Below are positions 25,940 to 41,355 of a stretch of 64,000 bases of DNA, one piece after another (the stretch's first letter is position 1; each line of letters starts with the position of its first letter). A model generated the notes under the pieces. That model saw only the letters and a program-made list of their open reading frames with translations, was not told the origin of the DNA and did no database searches. A program made the translations under genes and the position numbers. Source of the DNA: Phytobacter palmae (GTDB taxonomy: Bacteria > Pseudomonadota > Gammaproteobacteria > Enterobacterales > Enterobacteriaceae); the NCBI GenBank assembly GCA_900112785.1, contig FONB01000015.1, positions 1 to 64,000 on the forward strand, given 5' to 3'.

Positions 25940-26359
25940 ATGGCAATGACTTACCACCTGGACGTCGTCAGCGCAGAGCAACAAATGTTCTCTGGTCTGG
26001 TCGAAAAAATCCAGGTAACGGGTAGCGAAGGTGAACTGGGTATTTACCCGGGCCACGCACCGCTGCTCACCGCCATTAAGCCTGGTATGATCCGCATCGT
26101 GAAACAGCACGGTCATGAAGAGTTTATCTATCTGTCCGGCGGCATTCTTGAAGTGCAGCCTGGCAACGTGACCGTACTGGCTGATACCGCTATTCGTGGC
26201 CAGGATCTCGACGAAGCACGAGCGCTGGAATCGAAACGTAAAGCCGAAGAGCACATTAAGAGCTCGCACGGCGACGTGGATTACGCTCAGGCGTCTGCCG
26301 AACTGGCGAAAGCTATTGCGAAACTGCGCGTTATCGAGTTGACCAAAAAAGCGATGTAA
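25940..26359 (+). CDS. atpC: ATP synthase F1 subunit epsilon
   Basis: A 139-residue subunit with an N-terminal beta-sandwich ([15 protein letters not shown]) and two C-terminal helices that can inhibit ATP hydrolysis. It is the last gene of the operon, 20 bp after atpD behind GGAGGG, and is followed by a strong terminator. Confidence 0.97.
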
Positions 26360-26375
26360 CACCGGCTTAAAGTCA

Positions 26376-26407
26376 AAAAGCCAGTCTGATTATCAGGCTG
26401 GCTTTTT
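26376..26407 (+). terminator. atp operon terminator
   Basis: A G/C-rich hairpin (AAAAGCCAG...CTGGCTTTT type) followed by a run of seven T, about 16 bp after the atpC stop. Confidence 0.9.
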
Positions 26408-26409
26408 TT

Positions 26410-26684
26410 ATGGGCATAATCTGTACTTTTAATGAATATATACTGCTCAAGACTTTATTTACCGCTAAAAAAAATAGCAAAAACATCGCCATGCTCACAA
26501 TACCCACGCAGGAAGCGCCATTTTTGCAGATAAAGTACCATGTAAAAGCAAAAAAAATGCCCTAAATTAGGCTCTGGTAAGGTAGGTTGTGCATTTTACT
26601 TTCTTGCCATTTCGCGTTGAAAAAAATGTAGAATTTTCAAGGTGAAACAGTAAAACTTCCACTCAAATTAAAGTCAGGACGCGT
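26410..26684 (+). promoter_or_regulatory. glmU upstream region
   Basis: About 275 bp of A/T-rich DNA with no gene. It should hold the glmUS promoter(s). In E. coli, NagC activates this operon from two sites here. The segment around 26456-26478 (TTTATTTACCGC then A-runs) vaguely resembles a NagC site, but I cannot confirm it. Confidence 0.4.
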
Positions 26685-28055
26685 ATGTTGAACACGAAAA
26701 TGAGTGTGGTGATCCTTGCCGCTGGCAAAGGCACACGCATGTATTCCGATCTTCCGAAAGTGCTGCATACCCTTGCAGGGAAAGCGATGGTTCAGCATGT
26801 CATTGATGTGGCGAATAATCTTGGCGCCGATCATGTACACCTTGTCTATGGGCACGGCGGCGATCTGTTAAAACAAACGCTGCCTGACGACAAACTCAAC
26901 TGGGTATTACAGGCTGAGCAACTGGGCACCGGGCATGCAATGCAGCAGGCTGCGCCCTTCTTCGCCGACGACGAAGATATCCTGATGCTTTATGGCGATG
27001 TGCCCCTGATCTCTATCGATACCCTCACCCGCCTGCGTGAAGCGAAGCCGCAAGGCGGTATTGGTTTGCTCACCGTGAAGCTTGACGATCCAAGTGGTTA
27101 CGGTCGAATTACGCGTGAGAACGGTAAAGTAACCGGCATTGTTGAACATAAAGATGCGACTGAGCAGCAACGTCAGATTCAGGAAATCAATACCGGTATT
27201 TTGATAGCTAACGGCGGCGATATGAAACGCTGGCTGAGTCAGCTCACCAATAATAATGCGCAGGGTGAGTATTACATCACCGACATCATTGCTCTTGCTT
27301 ATAAGGAAGGCCATGAAATCGCAGCCGTCCATCCGCAGCGCCTGAGCGAAGTAGAGGGTGTAAACAACCGCCTCCAGCTCTCCCGCCTCGAACGTGTCTA
27401 TCAAACTGAGCAGGCTGAAAAACTACTTCTCGCAGGTGTAATGCTGCGCGATCCGGCACGCTTCGATCTGCGCGGAACCCTGACGCATGGGCGTGATGTT
27501 GAGATTGATGCTAACGTGATTGTTGAAGGTGACGTCAAACTCGGCAATCGCGTAAAAATTGGTGCGGGTTGCGTCATTAAAAACAGCGTAATTGGCGATG
27601 ACTGTGAAATCAGCCCTTACAGCGTGCTGGAAAACGCCACGCTTGAAGCCGCCTGTACGATTGGCCCGTTTGCTCGTCTGCGTCCGGGCGCTGAATTACA
27701 GGAAGGCGCGCACGTAGGCAACTTCGTTGAGATGAAAAAAGCGCGTCTGGGCAAAGGCTCAAAAGCGGGTCATCTGACTTACCTTGGCGATGCGGAAATT
27801 GGTGACAACGTCAATATTGGTGCAGGGACCATAACCTGCAACTATGATGGCGCCAACAAACACAAGACTATTATTGGCGATGATGTGTTTGTCGGGTCCG
27901 ACACCCAACTGGTGGCACCGGTGAGCGTAGGTAAAGGGGCGACCATTGCAGCGGGCACGACAGTTACCCGCAATGTCGCCGATAACGAACTGGTTTTAAG
28001 CCGTGTGCCGCAGGTCCATAAAAAGGGCTGGCAGCGTCCGGTGAAGAAAAAGTAA
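26685..28055 (+). CDS. glmU: Bifunctional N-acetylglucosamine-1-phosphate uridyltransferase / glucosamine-1-phosphate acetyltransferase
   Basis: A 456-residue cytoplasmic enzyme that acetylates glucosamine-1-phosphate and then makes UDP-GlcNAc, precursor of peptidoglycan and LPS. The N-terminal pyrophosphorylase domain has [15 protein letters not shown] (residues 11-25). The C-terminal half is a left-handed beta-helix of hexapeptide repeats with the acetyltransferase site. It is co-transcribed with glmS. Confidence 0.98.
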   Translation: MLNTKMSVVILAAGKGTRMYSDLPKVLHTLAGKAMVQHVIDVANNLGADHVHLVYGHGGDLLKQTLPDDKLNWVLQAEQLGTGHAMQQAAPFFADDEDILMLYGDVPLISIDTLTRLREAKPQGGIGLLTVKLDDPSGYGRITRENGKVTGIVEHKDATEQQRQIQEINTGILIANGGDMKRWLSQLTNNNAQGEYYITDIIALAYKEGHEIAAVHPQRLSEVEGVNNRLQLSRLERVYQTEQAEKLLLAGVMLRDPARFDLRGTLTHGRDVEIDANVIVEGDVKLGNRVKIGAGCVIKNSVIGDDCEISPYSVLENATLEAACTIGPFARLRPGAELQEGAHVGNFVEMKKARLGKGSKAGHLTYLGDAEIGDNVNIGAGTITCNYDGANKHKTIIGDDVFVGSDTQLVAPVSVGKGATIAAGTTVTRNVADNELVLSRVPQVHKKGWQRPVKKK

Positions 28056-28351
28056 TTTTCCTGCCGGAGAAATCCGGCAAACAGGGATGAGGGGATAACA
28101 TAATCCCCCGCCCGATAAGCAGTACCATAAAAATAACCCCACTCTCTACAAGGCTCGGGGCGCCCGTAAAGGGCATTACCCAACAGATTTCGTGTTGTGG
28201 CAAGGCGGTAAATGTATAAGTCATGGGCGCTTACTGAGATAAGTGAACGTGGCGAATACATGCAGCCAACGCAGTTACAACGTGAAAGACGAAGGGTGAA
28301 AACAGGTCAGCGACAACGCATGGCACAATGCCATAATCAGGAAATTTAATT
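28056..28351 (+). promoter_or_regulatory. glmU-glmS intergenic region and glmS leader
   Basis: A 296-bp gap with a small hairpin just after glmU (GCCGGA/TCCGGC, about 28063-28078). A hairpin ATGGC...GCCAT (28320-28334) lies close to the glmS ribosome site. In E. coli the glmUS mRNA is cut by RNase E after glmU, and sRNA GlmZ with Hfq opens an inhibitory structure in the glmS leader. The near-start hairpin fits that scheme, but pairing with GlmZ was not checked. Confidence 0.55.
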
Positions 28352-30181
28352 ATGTGTGGAATTGTTGGCGCAGTTGCGCAGCGTGATATTGCTGAAATCC
28401 TTCTGGAAGGCTTACGTCGCCTGGAATACCGTGGCTATGACTCTGCCGGTCTGGCAGTGGTTGATGCAGAAGGTCATATGACCCGTCTGCGTCGTCTCGG
28501 TAAAGTACAGATGCTGGCTCAGGCCGCAGAAGAACATCCGTTACACGGTGGTACCGGTATCGCTCACACCCGTTGGGCGACTCACGGTGAACCTTCCGAG
28601 GGCAACGCACACCCGCATGTGTCTGAACACATCGTTGTAGTACACAACGGCATTATTGAAAACCACGAACCGCTGCGCGAAGAGTTGAAAGCGCGTGGCT
28701 ACACTTTTGTTTCTGAGACCGATACAGAAGTGATTGCTCACTTAGTGCACTGGGAGCTGGCGCAAGGCGGTACGCTGCGTGATGCTGTACTGCGTACTAT
28801 TCCGCAACTGCGCGGCGCGTACGGCACAGTGATCATGGATTCCCGCGATCCAGGCACTCTGCTGGCTGCACGTTCAGGCAGTCCGATGGTTATCGGGCTG
28901 GGTATGGGTGAAAACTTTATCGCTTCCGATCAACTGGCTCTGCTGCCGGTAACTCGTCGCTTTATCTTCCTTGAAGAGGGGGATATCGCTGAGGTAACAC
29001 GCCGTAGCGTGACGGTGTTTGATAAAACGGGCGGGCTGGTTAAGCGGCAGGAGATCGAATCCAATCTGCAATATGACGCGGGCGACAAAGGCGCTTACCG
29101 TCACTATATGCAAAAAGAGATTTACGAACAGCCGAATGCGATTAAAAACACCCTGACCGGGCGCATTAGCCACGGTGAAGTAGATTTAAGCGAGCTGGGC
29201 TCACACGCCAATGATCTGTTGAGCAAGGTTGAGCACATCCAGATCATCGCCTGTGGTACCTCGTACAACTCCGGCATGGTGTCTCGTTATTGGTTTGAAT
29301 CGCTGGCCGGTATCCCGTGCGATGTCGAAATCGCTTCCGAGTTCCGTTACCGCAAATCTGCCGTGCGTCGCAATAGCCTTATGATCACGCTTTCTCAGTC
29401 TGGTGAAACGGCAGACACGCTGGCGGGGCTGCGTCTCTCTAAAGAGCTGGGCTATCTGGGATCGCTGGCTATCTGTAACGTTCCTGGCTCTTCGCTGGTG
29501 CGTGAATCCGATCTGTCCATCATGACCAATGCGGGTACGGAAATTGGCGTGGCTTCAACCAAAGCCTTCACGACTCAGTTAACCGTGCTGCTGATGCTGG
29601 TGGCAAAACTGAGCCATCTGAAAGGGCTGGATGCCTCTGTCGAACATAGTATTGTCCATGGTCTGCAGACGCTGCCGAGCCGTATTGAACAGATGCTGTC
29701 GCAGGATAAACGCATCGCGCAGTTGGCAGAGGACTTCTCTGACAAGCATCACGCCTTGTTCCTTGGTCGTGGCGATCAGTACCCAATCGCCCTGGAAGGC
29801 GCGCTGAAGCTCAAAGAGATCTCCTATATTCATGCAGAAGCATATGCCGCTGGTGAACTGAAACATGGCCCACTGGCCCTGATTGATGATGATATGCCGG
29901 TTATCGTCATTGCGCCGAACAATGAACTGTTGGAAAAATTGAAATCCAACATTGAAGAAGTCCGCGCACGTGGCGGTGTACTGTATGTTTTCGCCGATCA
30001 GGATGCAGGCTTTGTCAGCAGCGATACCATGCATATCATTGATATGCCGCATGTTGATGAAGTTATTGCCCCTATCTTCTACACTGTTCCGCTACAGTTG
30101 CTGGCCTATCACGTTGCGCTGATTAAAGGCACTGATGTGGATCAGCCGCGTAACCTGGCAAAATCGGTGACCGTGGAATAA
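28352..30181 (+). CDS. glmS: Glutamine-fructose-6-phosphate aminotransferase
   Basis: A 609-residue enzyme that makes glucosamine-6-phosphate, the first step of amino-sugar synthesis. The N-terminal glutaminase domain starts MCGIVGA with catalytic Cys (residue 2 before Met removal). Two C-terminal SIS sugar-isomerase domains contain ACGTSYNSG and [10 protein letters not shown]. The length equals E. coli. Confidence 0.98.
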   Translation: MCGIVGAVAQRDIAEILLEGLRRLEYRGYDSAGLAVVDAEGHMTRLRRLGKVQMLAQAAEEHPLHGGTGIAHTRWATHGEPSEGNAHPHVSEHIVVVHNGIIENHEPLREELKARGYTFVSETDTEVIAHLVHWELAQGGTLRDAVLRTIPQLRGAYGTVIMDSRDPGTLLAARSGSPMVIGLGMGENFIASDQLALLPVTRRFIFLEEGDIAEVTRRSVTVFDKTGGLVKRQEIESNLQYDAGDKGAYRHYMQKEIYEQPNAIKNTLTGRISHGEVDLSELGSHANDLLSKVEHIQIIACGTSYNSGMVSRYWFESLAGIPCDVEIASEFRYRKSAVRRNSLMITLSQSGETADTLAGLRLSKELGYLGSLAICNVPGSSLVRESDLSIMTNAGTEIGVASTKAFTTQLTVLLMLVAKLSHLKGLDASVEHSIVHGLQTLPSRIEQMLSQDKRIAQLAEDFSDKHHALFLGRGDQYPIALEGALKLKEISYIHAEAYAAGELKHGPLALIDDDMPVIVIAPNNELLEKLKSNIEEVRARGGVLYVFADQDAGFVSSDTMHIIDMPHVDEVIAPIFYTVPLQLLAYHVALIKGTDVDQPRNLAKSVTVE

Positions 30182-30205
30182 AGTCGTAAGCACGTCATAA
30201 CGCAT

Positions 30206-30239
30206 AAAAGAGGTTGCCTGGTGGCAGCCTCTTTTTTTT
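30206..30239 (+). terminator. glmS terminator
   Basis: The stem AAAAGAGGTTGCC/GGCAGCCTCTTTT, with a 4-base loop, is followed by a run of T. It ends 4 bp before the start of the next reading frame. Confidence 0.92.
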
Positions 30240-30243
30240 CAGG

Positions 30244-30819
30244 ATGATGAATCTGTTGAAACGCATAATCGGGCTCAAATTTTTGGCGCTCGTCGACTAC
30301 TGCGACAAGGTCGACGCAGGGATATCAGGCCGTAAACTTGCCCAGTTAAAACAGCTGGCGGAGGCCTTTCAGGAAATGCCGAAGGCTTACTACATCCGTG
30401 GAACGACCTATTTCGGCAGCATATTGGTGTTGTTTTATACATTGCTGTTGAGCTATGCCGGTCTTGCGATTGCGTTCAGAACCGTTACCGGTGGCTGGGG
30501 CGTTATCGCAGGCCTTGTTGTCTTTGTTCTGCTTGTGGTGGCGTTATCAGGTGTGGATAAAGGCAGAGTACTATCCCTGAGATTATTTTTAGCCGTCTGG
30601 TCGCTGTTATGTGTTTGCAATGTGCTGGTGGCAGGATGGCTGTTGTTTGCCTCTTTCTCCTGGTTAAGTGTCGGTTGTTGGGGCGGGAGTTTACTTCTCT
30701 TATGGCTAGCACGGCAGGTCATGAACGGGCCAGAACTGACGAAACTGATACAGTGGCGAGTTTCACTCCGAATTGCGCATTATCGGCGTCAGGCATTGAC
30801 GCAACCCGGACGCAAATGA
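30244..30819 (+). CDS. Predicted four-helix inner-membrane protein of unknown function
   Basis: A 191-residue reading frame that I do not recognise. The N-terminal 55 residues are amphipathic and charged. Four hydrophobic helices follow at about residues 57-79, 84-104, 110-136 and 138-156, and then a basic C-terminal tail ending QALTQPGRK. Two in-frame ATGs (30244, 30247) start immediately after the T-run of the glmS terminator, with only a weak AGG upstream. It would have to be expressed by read-through or from a promoter inside glmS. Nothing lies here in E. coli K-12. Coding is likely from the length and the coherent hydrophobic pattern, but the start and expression are uncertain. Confidence 0.65.
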   Translation: MMNLLKRIIGLKFLALVDYCDKVDAGISGRKLAQLKQLAEAFQEMPKAYYIRGTTYFGSILVLFYTLLLSYAGLAIAFRTVTGGWGVIAGLVVFVLLVVALSGVDKGRVLSLRLFLAVWSLLCVCNVLVAGWLLFASFSWLSVGCWGGSLLLLWLARQVMNGPELTKLIQWRVSLRIAHYRRQALTQPGRK

Positions 30820-30888
30820 ATTGATCTGCGGCTATTTTTTGTCGCTTTTTGCTGGGACATCTCGCTGGCATCTACTACTTTCTTAATG

Positions 30889-31042
30889 TCATAAAACGAA
30901 AATCTTGCTGACATCTCACTGTCATTAAACACGTTATCTTGCTGATAAATCATACAAGATACGGTTAATCTATGTGAAAACCGTCGTTGTCATCAAACAG
31001 TAACAATCATTGCATATAACTGTCATCAAAGTGTCCTATTTT
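30889..31042 (+). promoter_or_regulatory. pstS promoter with Pho boxes
   Basis: Pho-box-like 18-mers beginning (C/T)TGTCAT are seen at 30987-31004 (TTGTCATCAAACAGTAAC), 31020-31037 (CTGTCATCAAAGTGTCCT) and, further upstream, 30919-30936 (starting CTGTCATTAAAC). A fourth weaker one is at about 30886-30903 (ATGTCATAAAAC). A -10-like TATTTT is at 31037-31042. In E. coli, PhoB~P binds two such boxes in place of a -35 element. The gap 30820-30888 shows nothing else. Confidence 0.85.
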
Positions 31043-31092
31043 GCTCGTCGTAGCCACTTAAACAACGATTTACGATTCTTGCAGGAGACATT

Positions 31093-32133
31093 ATGAACGT
31101 TATGCGTACCACTGTCGCAACTGTTGTCGCCGCGACCTTTTCACTGAGTGCATTTGCAGTTAACGCCGCTGCAAGTCTGACAGGTGCGGGTGCAACTTTC
31201 CCGGCGCCGGTGTATGCCAAATGGGCTGATACCTACCAAAAAGAAACGGGTAACAAGGTTAACTACCAGGGTATCGGTTCTTCTGGCGGCGTAAAACAGA
31301 TCACTGCAAATACCGTTGACTTCGGCGCTTCTGATGCTCCGCTGGCTGACGATAAACTGGCTCAGGAAGGCCTGTTCCAGTTCCCGACCGTTATCGGTGG
31401 CGTTGTCCTGGCTGTTAACCTGGAAGGTTTCAAATCTGGCGAGCTGGTGCTGGATGGTAAAACACTGGGCGATATCTACCTGGGCAAAATCAAAAAATGG
31501 GATGACGCGGCAATTGCTAAGCTGAACCCGGGTAAAAAACTGCCTTCTCAGAACATCGCTGTCGTGCGTCGCGCTGATGGTTCTGGTACCTCTTTCGTGT
31601 TTACCAGCTACCTGGCAAAAGTTAACGAAGAGTGGAAATCATCTGTCGGCGCTGGCTCTACTGTTAACTGGCCGACCGGTCTGGGCGGTAAAGGTAACGA
31701 CGGTATCGCTGCATTCGTACAACGTCTGCCGGGCTCAATTGGTTATGTTGAATATGCTTATGCTAAGCAGAATAACCTGACTTACACAAAGTTGCTGTCT
31801 GCTGATGGCAAGCCGGTTAGCCCGACCGAAGAAAGCTTCTCCAATGCGACGAAAAACATCGACTGGAGCAAATCTTTCGCGCAAGACCTGACCAACCAAA
31901 AAGGTGCTGATGTGTGGCCAATTACGTCCACCACCTTCATCCTGGTTCACAAAGAGCAGAAAAACCCTGAGCAGGGCGCAGAAGTACTGAAATTCTTCGA
32001 CTGGGCATACAAAAACGGTGGCAAACAGGCTAATGACCTGGACTACGCTACCCTGCCTGAGAGCGTTGTTGCACAGATTCGCGCTGCATGGAAAACCAAC
32101 GTGAAAGACAGCAGTGGTAAAGCACTGTACTAA
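31093..32133 (+). CDS. pstS: Periplasmic phosphate-binding protein PstS
   Basis: A 346-residue high-affinity phosphate receptor of the Pst ABC transporter. The signal peptide covers about residues 1-25 ([20 protein letters not shown]). The mature protein begins [13 protein letters not shown] with phosphate-binding loops including GIGSSGG and RADGSGTS. It is preceded by Pho boxes and a GGAG ribosome site, and is induced by phosphate starvation through PhoBR. Confidence 0.98.
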   Translation: MNVMRTTVATVVAATFSLSAFAVNAAASLTGAGATFPAPVYAKWADTYQKETGNKVNYQGIGSSGGVKQITANTVDFGASDAPLADDKLAQEGLFQFPTVIGGVVLAVNLEGFKSGELVLDGKTLGDIYLGKIKKWDDAAIAKLNPGKKLPSQNIAVVRRADGSGTSFVFTSYLAKVNEEWKSSVGAGSTVNWPTGLGGKGNDGIAAFVQRLPGSIGYVEYAYAKQNNLTYTKLLSADGKPVSPTEESFSNATKNIDWSKSFAQDLTNQKGADVWPITSTTFILVHKEQKNPEQGAEVLKFFDWAYKNGGKQANDLDYATLPESVVAQIRAAWKTNVKDSSGKALY

Positions 32134-32152
32134 TCAAGGTTTTCTCAACGAT

Positions 32153-32235
32153 GGCGGATAAGATAATTATCCGCCCTACCAAAATTCGGTAACATGCTGT
32201 TTTCGTAGGCCCGGTAAGCGTCATTGCCACCGGGC
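32153..32235. repeat. BIME (two REP-like palindromes) between pstS and pstC
   Basis: GGCGGATAA/TTATCCGCC (32153-32175) and GCCCGGT/ACCGGGC (32209-32235) flank a short spacer, a typical paired REP arrangement. In E. coli, REP sequences at this location protect the pstS mRNA and give more PstS than permease. Confidence 0.8.
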
Positions 32236-32256
32236 GTCGTTCAAAATGATGTCTAA

Positions 32257-34118
<1,862 letters not shown>

Positions 34119-34164
34119 TTTTTACGGCGCGGTGAAACGCGGTGCCGAGTGAGGAAAGAGATAA

Positions 34165-34938
<774 letters not shown>

Positions 34939-34986
34939 TTTGCCATACAGCTTTCAGGCTCTAACTGTGTTGGCTGCCTTTGTTCA

Positions 34987-35017
34987 CCCCGGTAGGACCG
35001 CGTGATGTACCCCGGGG
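34987..35017. repeat. REP-like palindrome between pstB and phoU
   Basis: CCCCGGTA...TACC.CGGGG forms an imperfect G/C-rich hairpin in the 136-bp pstB-phoU gap. It probably moderates expression between these genes. Confidence 0.5.
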
Positions 35018-35074
35018 ATTCGCTCAGTTGCCGCCTTGTTATAGTCCAAAAATAGTTGGGCATCAGGAGACACC

Positions 35075-35800
35075 ATGGACAACCTCAATCTTAACAAACA
35101 TATTTCGGGCCAGTTCAACGCTGAGCTGGAGAGTATCCGTACTCAGGTCATGACCATGGGTGGGATGGTAGAGCAACAACTTTCTGATGCGATCACTGCG
35201 ATGCATAACCAGGACAGCGAGCTGGCTCAGCGCGTTGTTGAGGGTGATAAGCAGGTGAATATGATGGAAGTGGCTATCGATGAAGCCTGTGTGCGCATTA
35301 TTGCCAAGCGCCAGCCGACCGCCAGCGACCTGCGTCTGGTGATGGCGATCATTAAAACGATCGCTGAGCTGGAACGTATTGGCGATGTTGCCGATAAAAT
35401 CTGCCGTACTGCGCTGGAGAAATTCTCTTCGCAGCACCAGCCGCTGCTGGTGAGCCTGGAATCTCTGGGTCGCCATACCGTGCAGATGCTGCACGACGTG
35501 CTGGATGCCTTCGCGCGTATGGATATTGACGAAGCGGTGCGTATTTACCGTGAAGATAAAAAAGTCGACCAGGAATATGAAGGTATCGTGCGTCAGCTGA
35601 TGACCTACATGATGGAAGACCCGCGTACTATTCCGAGCGTATTGACCGCCCTGTTCTGTGCCCGTTCTATCGAACGTATCGGCGATCGTTGCCAGAATAT
35701 CTGCGAATACATTTTCTATTTCGTTAAAGGCCAGGATTTCCGTCACGTAGGCGGCGATGAACTGGATAAATTGCTCGCCGGGAAAGACCCGAAAGAGTAA
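35075..35800 (+). CDS. phoU: Phosphate signalling regulator PhoU
   Basis: A 241-residue helical protein built of two repeated three-helix bundles, each with a metal-binding E/DxxxD-type motif (for example [12 protein letters not shown] and [12 protein letters not shown]). It links Pst transporter state to PhoR and keeps the Pho regulon off when phosphate is plentiful. It is the last gene of pstSCAB-phoU. Confidence 0.97.
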   Translation: MDNLNLNKHISGQFNAELESIRTQVMTMGGMVEQQLSDAITAMHNQDSELAQRVVEGDKQVNMMEVAIDEACVRIIAKRQPTASDLRLVMAIIKTIAELERIGDVADKICRTALEKFSSQHQPLLVSLESLGRHTVQMLHDVLDAFARMDIDEAVRIYREDKKVDQEYEGIVRQLMTYMMEDPRTIPSVLTALFCARSIERIGDRCQNICEYIFYFVKGQDFRHVGGDELDKLLAGKDPKE

Positions 35801-35818
35801 TGCCCGCGCTTAACAAAT

Positions 35819-35849
35819 AACGCCAGCGACATAACTGCTGGCGTTTGTT
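35819..35849 (+). terminator. phoU terminator
   Basis: AACGCCAGC/GCTGGCGTT stem with a 9-base loop and short T-rich tail, about 20 bp after phoU. The rest of the stretch to 36040 shows no gene. Confidence 0.75.
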
Positions 35850-36040
35850 CACCAGAACTGCCGTTTATCTGTCCCTTCAGACGAGCGTTTCACCTTCACT
35901 CATCTGCAAACCTGCCGTTCTGATCCCGGAATAGATTACGAATGCTCAATGCGCTTTCTGTATCCGGCGCGTAAAAATGAGCCACGGATAAAATGCTGAA
36001 TTAAAAATTCGCGGTAAATCACAATTTATTCTTTTGCTCG

Positions 36041-36068
36041 TTGCTGGCGGGTTAAAAATCGCTATGTT
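36041..36068 (+). promoter_or_regulatory. Candidate promoter of the bgl-type leader
   Basis: TTGCTG (36041-36046) and TATGTT (36063-36068), spaced 16 bp, would start transcription just upstream of the first antiterminator site. A TCACA half-site at about 36017-36021 could be part of a CRP site. Assignment is by inspection only. Confidence 0.5.
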
Positions 36069-36081
36069 GTGGGCCTAAACT

Positions 36082-36148
36082 GGATTGCTACCGCTTTGCG
36101 GGCTAAACCTGACATCTCTTTTCGGAGGTGCCAGGTTTTTTGTTTTTT
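36082..36148 (+). terminator. RAT antiterminator site 1 with overlapping terminator t1
   Basis: The ribonucleic antiterminator (RAT) starts GGATTGCTACCGC (36082) and ends GGGCTAAACC (36109), close to the bgl RAT consensus. Its last bases AAACC form the 5' arm of a terminator: AAACCTG (36105-36111) pairs with CAGGTTT (36132-36138), with an inner CATCTC/GAGGTG stem, then TTTTTTG. Binding of a BglG/LicT-type protein to RAT would block the terminator. Confidence 0.9.
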
Positions 36149-36158
36149 GGGCTGATGA

Positions 36159-37901
<1,743 letters not shown>

Positions 37902-37937
37902 TGCCCGCACAATATCACTGCGTGAACGACAAAATAA

Positions 37938-39131
<1,194 letters not shown>

Positions 39132-39137
39132 TGCATT

Positions 39138-39168
39138 ACGCCTCTCCCGCATCGGGGGAGGCGTTTAC
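39138..39168. terminator. Bidirectional terminator between yieL and yieH
   Basis: ACGCCTC/GAGGCGT with inner TCCC/GGGG pairs and a 5-base loop lies in the 39-bp convergent gap. The T/A tracts on its sides are weak. Confidence 0.7.
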
Positions 39169-39170
39169 CG

Positions 39171-39836
39171 TTAGCGCGTAATGTTCCAGCCGCGCGCTTT
39201 CCACAATGCCGGAAGTTGCGAGAGTTCGGTGAACGTGGTCACCTGAGGATGGTCAATCGGTTTGTTGTGCTGATCGGCACAGAAATAAAACACTTCCATG
39301 CCCGCAGCGATACCCGATTGCACACCGGCCACCGAATCGTCGACCAGAATGCAGCGTGTCGTATTCACATGCAGCGCTTTTGCCGCATGGAACATCAGTT
39401 CCGGGTCGGGCTTCCAGCGTTGAATATCGTAACCGCTAAACAGGCGCTCCGGGAAATGGTGCAGAAGACCGGTTTTGCCAAGAGAGTGTTCCATTTTACT
39501 TACCGGGCCGTTAGAGACTACGCAGACTGGCACGCTGACCGCATCAAGTAGCTCCTTCGCCCCCGGAATAATTTCCAGCTCGGAATCAAACAGCCGCGCG
39601 ACTTCGCTGCGAAAAACCGGCTCCAGCTTCGTCTTATCCAGTGTCACGCCGTGTTCTTCCCCTGTCACCTCGATGATCTCGTAGAGTTTCATGCCTTTGA
39701 AACGCTTGAACACCTCTTCAAGGTCGAGGGTGATGCCAGACTCTTTAAACATATGCACATATGCGCGCGAACAGATGACTTCACTGTCAACCAGGGTGCC
39801 GTCACAGTCGAAAAATAGTGCTTCAATTTGGGACAT
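39171..39836 (-). CDS. yieH: HAD phosphatase YieH (6-phosphogluconate phosphatase)
   Basis: A 221-residue HAD-superfamily hydrolase. The nucleophile motif is FFDCDGTLVDSE (Asp10, Asp12), motif II is VVSNGP, and the acidic motif is in CILVDDSVAG. E. coli YieH dephosphorylates 6-phosphogluconate and PLP-type substrates. Start chosen at MSQIEALFF, matching E. coli; the frame is open 7 codons further upstream. Confidence 0.93.
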   Translation of the reverse strand: MSQIEALFFDCDGTLVDSEVICSRAYVHMFKESGITLDLEEVFKRFKGMKLYEIIEVTGEEHGVTLDKTKLEPVFRSEVARLFDSELEIIPGAKELLDAVSVPVCVVSNGPVSKMEHSLGKTGLLHHFPERLFSGYDIQRWKPDPELMFHAAKALHVNTTRCILVDDSVAGVQSGIAAGMEVFYFCADQHNKPIDHPQVTTFTELSQLPALWKARGWNITR

Positions 39837-39887
39837 GCCATTTCCTGTATATTGCAAGTTTATCGTTTACTTAAGGCTAATTAGCCC

Positions 39888-39903
39888 ACGCAATCGTTGC
39901 CGT
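39888..39903. promoter_or_regulatory. PurR-box-like site upstream of adeP
   Basis: ACGCAATCGTTGCCGT matches the PurR consensus ANGCAANCGNTTNCNT at all but one defined position. It lies in the yieH/adeP divergent gap. In E. coli, adeP is reported in the PurR regulon, which supports this. Confidence 0.65.
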
Positions 39904-40004
39904 ATAAGCAAATTCAATGAAAAAAAGTGTCTGATAACCGTCAACATTGTCTCATTTTGGTATAGGATAGCGACGAATTTTCCCTCCTTGTTCGGAAATT
40001 GATA

Positions 40005-41342
40005 ATGAGCCAACAACACACTACCCAGGCGTCGAGCCAAGGGTTGCTTGAGCGCGTGTTTAAACTGCGTGAACATGGCACGTCGGCACGCACCGAAGTG
40101 ATCGCCGGTTTCACCACTTTTTTGACGATGGTTTACATCGTTTTTGTTAACCCGCAGATTTTGGGTGTCGCCGGGATGGACACCAGTGCGGTATTCGTCA
40201 CCACCTGTCTGATTGCCGCGTTCGGCAGTATCCTGATGGGGCTGTTTGCTAACCTGCCGGTTGCGCTGGCACCCGCAATGGGCCTGAACGCCTTCTTCGC
40301 GTTTGTGGTTGTTGGTGCGATGGGGCTGTCCTGGCAAGTCGGGATGGGCGCGATTTTCTGGGGCGCAGTCGGTCTGCTGTTGCTGACTATCTTCCGTGTG
40401 CGTTACTGGATGATTGCTAACATTCCGGTCAGCCTGCGTGTAGGGATTACCAGCGGTATTGGTCTGTTTATCGGTATGATGGGCCTGAAAAACGCCGGTG
40501 TGATTGTCCCGAACAAAGATACGCTGGTGGCCATTGGTAACCTGACGTCTCACAGCGTTCTGCTGGGTATTCTGGGCTTCTTCATTATTGCTATTCTGGC
40601 CTCCCGCAATATTCACGCTGCGGTACTGATTTCTATTGTCGTGACCACCCTGCTGGGCTGGATGATGGGCGATGTGCAGTATCACGGGATTATTTCTGCG
40701 CCGCCGAGCGTGGCGAGCGTAGTGGGTAACGTTGACCTGGCCGGATCGTTCAACATTGGCCTGGCAGGCGTTATCTTCTCCTTTATGCTGGTTAACCTCT
40801 TTGACTCCTCCGGCACTCTGCTCGGTGTGACCGATAAAGCGGGTCTGGTTGATGAGAACGGTAAATTCCCGCGTATGAAGCAGGCGCTGTATGTTGACAG
40901 TATCTCTTCCGTGGCGGGTTCGTTCATCGGTACCTCTTCGGTGACCGCGTACATTGAATCCTCTTCCGGGGTCTCTGTGGGGGGCCGTACAGGTCTGACA
41001 GCTGTTGTCGTTGGCATCCTGTTCCTGCTGGTTATCTTCCTGTCACCGCTGGCCGGAATGGTTCCTGCGTATGCTGCTGCGGGCGCGCTGATTTATGTTG
41101 GTGTCCTGATGACCTCCAGCCTTTCTCGCGTGAAGTGGGATGATCTGACCGAAGCAGTGCCGGCGTTTATCACCGCCGTAATGATGCCGTTCAGCTTCTC
41201 AATTACCGAAGGTATCGCGCTGGGCTTTATCTCTTACTGTGTGATGAAGCTGTTCACCGGTCGCCTGCGCGACCTCAGCCCGTGTGTGGTTGTGGTTGCG
41301 GTGCTGTTCGTGCTGAAAATCGTCTTTATCGACGCGCATTAA
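40005..41342 (+). CDS. adeP: High-affinity adenine permease AdeP (YieG)
   Basis: A 445-residue nucleobase transporter of the AzgA/NCS2-like family, a proton symporter for adenine. The hydrophobic pattern gives about 12-14 helices. Conserved stretches include APAMGLNAFFAFVVV and the DSSGTL motif near the middle. Start chosen at MSQQHTTQ to match E. coli; a TTG two codons earlier is also in frame. It is a single-gene unit with a strong terminator. Confidence 0.95.
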   Translation: MSQQHTTQASSQGLLERVFKLREHGTSARTEVIAGFTTFLTMVYIVFVNPQILGVAGMDTSAVFVTTCLIAAFGSILMGLFANLPVALAPAMGLNAFFAFVVVGAMGLSWQVGMGAIFWGAVGLLLLTIFRVRYWMIANIPVSLRVGITSGIGLFIGMMGLKNAGVIVPNKDTLVAIGNLTSHSVLLGILGFFIIAILASRNIHAAVLISIVVTTLLGWMMGDVQYHGIISAPPSVASVVGNVDLAGSFNIGLAGVIFSFMLVNLFDSSGTLLGVTDKAGLVDENGKFPRMKQALYVDSISSVAGSFIGTSSVTAYIESSSGVSVGGRTGLTAVVVGILFLLVIFLSPLAGMVPAYAAAGALIYVGVLMTSSLSRVKWDDLTEAVPAFITAVMMPFSFSITEGIALGFISYCVMKLFTGRLRDLSPCVVVVAVLFVLKIVFIDAH

Positions 41343-41355
41343 TTGCCATCGAAAG

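Noticed and set aside
39837-40004. Purine riboswitch upstream of adeP
   Set aside because: No three-helix purine aptamer could be found; a PurR-type operator is the better explanation.
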